From contig JAAEEW010000072.1 of NCBI GenBank assembly GCA_013415595.1, positions 1-8,722 of the forward strand: a DNA stretch of 8,722 nucleotides, read 5' to 3'. Below, piece by piece: positions 7,394-8,722 of this stretch (positions are counted from its first letter, which is position 1; each line of letters begins with the position of its first letter). The notes under the pieces were generated by a model. The model was not told the DNA's origin. It saw only the letters and a list, made by a program, of their open reading frames with translations, and made no database searches. Position numbers and translations under genes: made by a program. Origin of the DNA: Methanosarcinales archaeon. GTDB taxonomy: Archaea > Halobacteriota > Methanosarcinia > Methanotrichales > Methanotrichaceae.

Positions 7394-7897
7394 ATGACCA
7401 ATAGACGCTTTCTATCTCCGTGGATATCTGCGGCCCTGCTGGCCATTCTTGTGATGCTGTGCGGCTGCCTGGACCAGCAGGCCACGGAAAAATTTGAGAA
7501 GTTGCCTAAATATTCGGAGAGGACCGAAGGAACCAGGTCCATCACCGTTTACAAGAGTGCAGACGACACCATCCGGGCCTCGGTCATCGTTAACAACCAT
7601 CCCGCCGGATTTTCCAACCGGGACCTGACCAACGAAATCAGGCGTCTGGTTCCCAATCCCGATACCAAGGAGTGGGACACCCCGCTCTCTCCCATCACCA
7701 TCGACGGGCATACGGCGGTGGCCACCAGATTGGTCCAGGTATCGTCCAGGACCGGAACCCGCACCAACAACATTCCCGACCTATACGCCACGGCCATCGC
7801 CTATCCCGAAAAGGGCATCCTGATGACCATAACCAGCAATGGGGCCGGCGTCACCCCGGAGGTCCATCAGCAACTGGTGGAGACGTACAGAGAATAA
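7394..7897 (+). CDS. Predicted lipoprotein of unknown function
   Basis: The 167-residue product begins with a basic N region (TNRRF), a hydrophobic stretch (about 11-22) and a lipobox LCGC, so cleavage before Cys25 and lipid attachment at the cell surface are expected. The mature part of about 143 residues is a mixed alpha/beta-looking domain with SITVYKSADDTIRASVIV, ITIDGHTAVATRLVQ and YATAIAYPEKGILMTITSN. The pattern of an exposed strand, an IDGH turn and a late YATAI strand is loosely like small surface domains of the PsbP/DcrB kind, but I cannot assign a family. It lies 30 bases after the membrane-anchored gene, with GGAG (7380-7383) ten bases before its ATG, and probably shares its promoter. 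A role at the cell surface with that neighbour is an inference from position and export signals. Confidence 0.75.
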   Translation: MTNRRFLSPWISAALLAILVMLCGCLDQQATEKFEKLPKYSERTEGTRSITVYKSADDTIRASVIVNNHPAGFSNRDLTNEIRRLVPNPDTKEWDTPLSPITIDGHTAVATRLVQVSSRTGTRTNNIPDLYATAIAYPEKGILMTITSNGAGVTPEVHQQLVETYRE

Positions 7898-7986
7898 GCT
7901 AAAAAATAATTTCTTATATTGAATTAAACCAAAAAAAATATCTCGAACTGACTTAAATTGGCTCCAACTGAAATAAAATAGTTTGC

Positions 7987-8020
7987 ATAGGGTGTTTTTA
8001 TCTCCCTATTCAAATTTTTT
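7987..8020 (+). terminator. Hairpin and T6 terminator after the lipoprotein gene
   Basis: ATAGGG (7987-7992) pairs perfectly with CCCTAT (8004-8009) across an 11-base loop, and six T residues follow at 8015-8020. This is a convincing terminator for the two-gene unit that ends at 7897, and it separates that unit from the mop gene. The roughly 90 bases between stop codon and hairpin are AT-rich and contain no gene. Confidence 0.55.
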
Positions 8021-8028
8021 CCCAACGT

Positions 8029-8051
8029 CTGCTTGATTGGGCTCAAAGCAG
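8029..8051. promoter_or_regulatory. Quasi-palindrome directly upstream of the mop TATA box
   Basis: CTGCTTGA (8029-8036) faces TCAAAGCAG (8043-8051) across the six bases TTGGGC. The arms are reverse complements except for one extra A in the right arm. The site ends six bases before the TTTAAAT element of mop, a place where an activator or repressor would act on archaeal promoters. A metal- or oxyanion-responsive regulator would make sense, but no known operator consensus was recognised. Confidence 0.4.
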
Positions 8052-8057
8052 GCTATC

Positions 8058-8064
8058 TTTAAAT
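8058..8064 (+). promoter_or_regulatory. Candidate TATA box for mop
   Basis: TTTAAAT lies about 50 bases before ATG 8111. Initiation would be near 8087 with a leader of about 24 bases that includes GAGG (8098-8101), nine bases before the start codon. Spacing fits archaeal promoters well. Confidence 0.4.
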
Positions 8065-8110
8065 CGAAGTACTTGGCAATAGTTGGATAATTTATCAGAG
8101 GTTGATTGAG

Positions 8111-8320
8111 ATGAAGATCAGCGCTCGAAACGTACTCAAAGGGACGGTTAAAAGCATCGTCAAAGGTCCTGTGAGCTCGGAGGTCACCGTTGAGCTTAAA
8201 GGTGGAGAAAAAGTCGTTTCGGTCATTACCAAGGCTTCCGCCGACGAGTTAGAACTCGCCGAAGGCAAAGAGGTCTACGTGGTGATCAAATCCACAAATG
8301 TCATGATTGCTGCCGATTGA
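8111..8320 (+). CDS. mop: Molybdate/tungstate-binding Mop protein (molbindin, TOBE domain)
   Basis: Molbindins are small cytoplasmic proteins that assemble into hexamers and store or buffer molybdate or tungstate. Methanogens need these metals for formylmethanofuran dehydrogenase. The 69-residue product is a single Mop domain of typical length: KISARNVLKGTVKSIVKG (2-19), then SSEVTVELKGGEKVVSVIT and a closing EGKEVYVVIKSTNVMIA strand. The SARN and KSTNVMIA motifs are characteristic of the oxyanion site. I chose ATG 8111, which has GAGG nine bases upstream and gives the standard MKISARN start, over the in-frame TTG at 8102. It stands alone between a terminator and an AT-rich region, with no transporter genes in view. 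Its base composition is clearly less GC-rich than smc-scpA. The family is clear. Whether it binds molybdate or tungstate cannot be told from sequence. Confidence 0.92.
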   Translation: MKISARNVLKGTVKSIVKGPVSSEVTVELKGGEKVVSVITKASADELELAEGKEVYVVIKSTNVMIAAD

Positions 8321-8411
8321 TCAAAAGTCTGGCCGCATCGACCTCATTATATCGATAGAGATGCCGGATTTGGATCTATCTATCAACTTCATGATTTGAG
8401 TTAGTGGAGGC

Positions 8412-8488
8412 AATCCTTGCTTCTCGCTTGGACTTCGTATCAAGGATTATAAAATATTTATATAATTTATTATATATCTATTTTTGAT
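8412..8488. repeat. 8-bp inverted repeat followed by an extreme AT-rich tract
   Basis: AATCCTTG (8412-8419) and CAAGGATT (8441-8448) are perfect inverted repeats with a 21-base loop. Immediately after them comes a run of about 35 bases that is nearly all A and T, ending in T5 (8480-8484). It could terminate mop transcripts, though it lies about 90 bases beyond the stop codon, or it could be a regulatory site for the promoter that follows. Confidence 0.35.
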
Positions 8489-8503
8489 TTTGCCGGGGGG
8501 TAG

Positions 8504-8511
8504 GTTTATAA
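8504..8511 (+). promoter_or_regulatory. Candidate TATA box before the interrupted ORF
   Basis: GTTTATAA, just after a GC-rich CCGGGGGG patch, fits an archaeal TATA element. Initiation would be near 8533, about 30 bases before the ATG at 8565, suggesting this promoter once served the gene that begins there. Confidence 0.35.
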
Positions 8512-8564
8512 GAATCCTCCTATGGGCATTTTATATGGCAATTTGCTAGGAATGGCCCATCGCT

Positions 8565-8594
8565 ATGAAAATTCGCATAGTACTTGACGTGCTA
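8565..8594 (+). pseudogene. Short 5' remnant of a gene apparently cut by the IS element
   Basis: ATG 8565 opens the frame MKIRIVLDVL, a plausible protein start: a basic tip followed by a hydrophobic strand ending in Asp, as in many small alpha/beta proteins including PIN-type nucleases. At CTAG (8592-8595) it meets the inferred left end of the insertion sequence. Beyond this point the same frame runs through IS DNA and stops within the transposase start region. A TATA-like site lies upstream at a fitting distance. Ten codons are too few to name a family, and the rest of the gene, if present, lies beyond the IS outside the window. Confidence 0.3.
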
Positions 8595-8722
8595 GTGCTC
8601 TGTAACAAAAGTTTTAAATTTTATGAAATGCCATATAATATCCTATGGGACGGAAGAAACTCAATATAGTTCACTTGAACGAACAAGAACGGGAAAAACT
8701 TAGGCAATATCTTCGTAAAGGC
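8595..8722 (+). mobile_element. Left end of an IS630-type insertion sequence (partial)
   Basis: IS630-family elements insert at a TA, often within CTAG, and duplicate it. CTAG occurs at 8592-8595, 50 bases before the transposase start, and the bases after it (GTGCTCTGTAACAAAAG) would be the terminal repeat. The DNA from here on is much more AT-rich than the genes to the left. The right end lies outside the window, so the boundary is inferred from target preference and distance. Confidence 0.5.
8645..8722 (+). CDS. IS630-family transposase, N-terminal fragment
   Basis: The 26 codons visible (MGRKKLNIVHLNEQEREKLR, then QYLRKG) run off the right edge with no stop. The pattern of a short basic start, a strand, then L-(N/S)-EQEREKLRQYLRKG matches the first helix of the helix-turn-helix DNA-binding region that opens IS630-type transposases, usually followed by a GK..A..L.RARILL segment. 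The catalytic DDE domain would lie beyond the window. A generic DNA-binding protein is the main alternative. Confidence 0.65.
   Translation, partial: MGRKKLNIVHLNEQEREKLRQYLRKG

Noticed and set aside
8321..8410. Small dyad ATCGA/TCGAT (8337-8341, 8352-8356) after mop
   Set aside because: Five-base arms are too short to call, and no T-run follows directly.

Overview
The window looks like chromosomal DNA from a methanogenic archaeon, most likely the Methanosarcinales (Methanothrix/Methanosaeta-like). Four things point there: a methanogenesis-marker radical SAM enzyme of the Mmp10 type (found only in organisms with methyl-coenzyme M reductase); an archaeal SMC with the Walker B variant FYAMDEIDMFLD; archaeal promoters of the TATA-box type with Shine-Dalgarno sites; and GC-rich genes separated by very AT-rich spacers. 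The genus is an inference from family resemblance. No database search was possible.

Layout. (1) Positions 1-196 are an AT-rich spacer holding termination-type signals for the gene to its right. (2) Positions 197-1414, minus strand: mmp10, the enzyme that C-methylates an active-site arginine of McrA. (3) Positions 1415-1849: a divergent promoter region with a minus-strand TATA box and several dyad-symmetric elements. (4) Positions 1850-5365: smc, starting at a TTG behind a strong GGGAGG site, followed with a 13-base overlap by scpA (5353-6084). Their products form the core of the SMC-kleisin condensin that compacts and segregates the chromosome. (5) Positions 6085-6712: 628 bases with no convincing gene but with unusual structure, including a perfect 20-base palindrome next to a second hairpin. 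(6) Positions 6713-7897: two probable exported proteins in tandem, a membrane-anchored protein that looks like a cysteine-less transglutaminase-type domain and a lipoprotein. (7) Positions 7898-8110: terminator, a quasi-palindrome and a promoter. (8) Positions 8111-8320: a one-domain molybdate/tungstate-binding Mop protein (molbindin). (9) Positions 8321-8722: AT-rich DNA with a promoter-like site and a short ORF that appears to be cut by the left end of an IS630-type insertion sequence, whose transposase begins at 8645 and runs off the window.

The genes fall into separate functional groups rather than one system: cofactor-enzyme maturation (mmp10), chromosome organisation (smc-scpA), a small cell-surface pair, molybdenum/tungsten handling (mop), and a mobile element. 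I did not find a convincing new defence or mobile system. The most interesting leads are the structured gap after scpA, the surface-protein pair with an apparently dead transglutaminase-like domain, the quasi-palindrome in front of mop, and the IS junction at the right edge.
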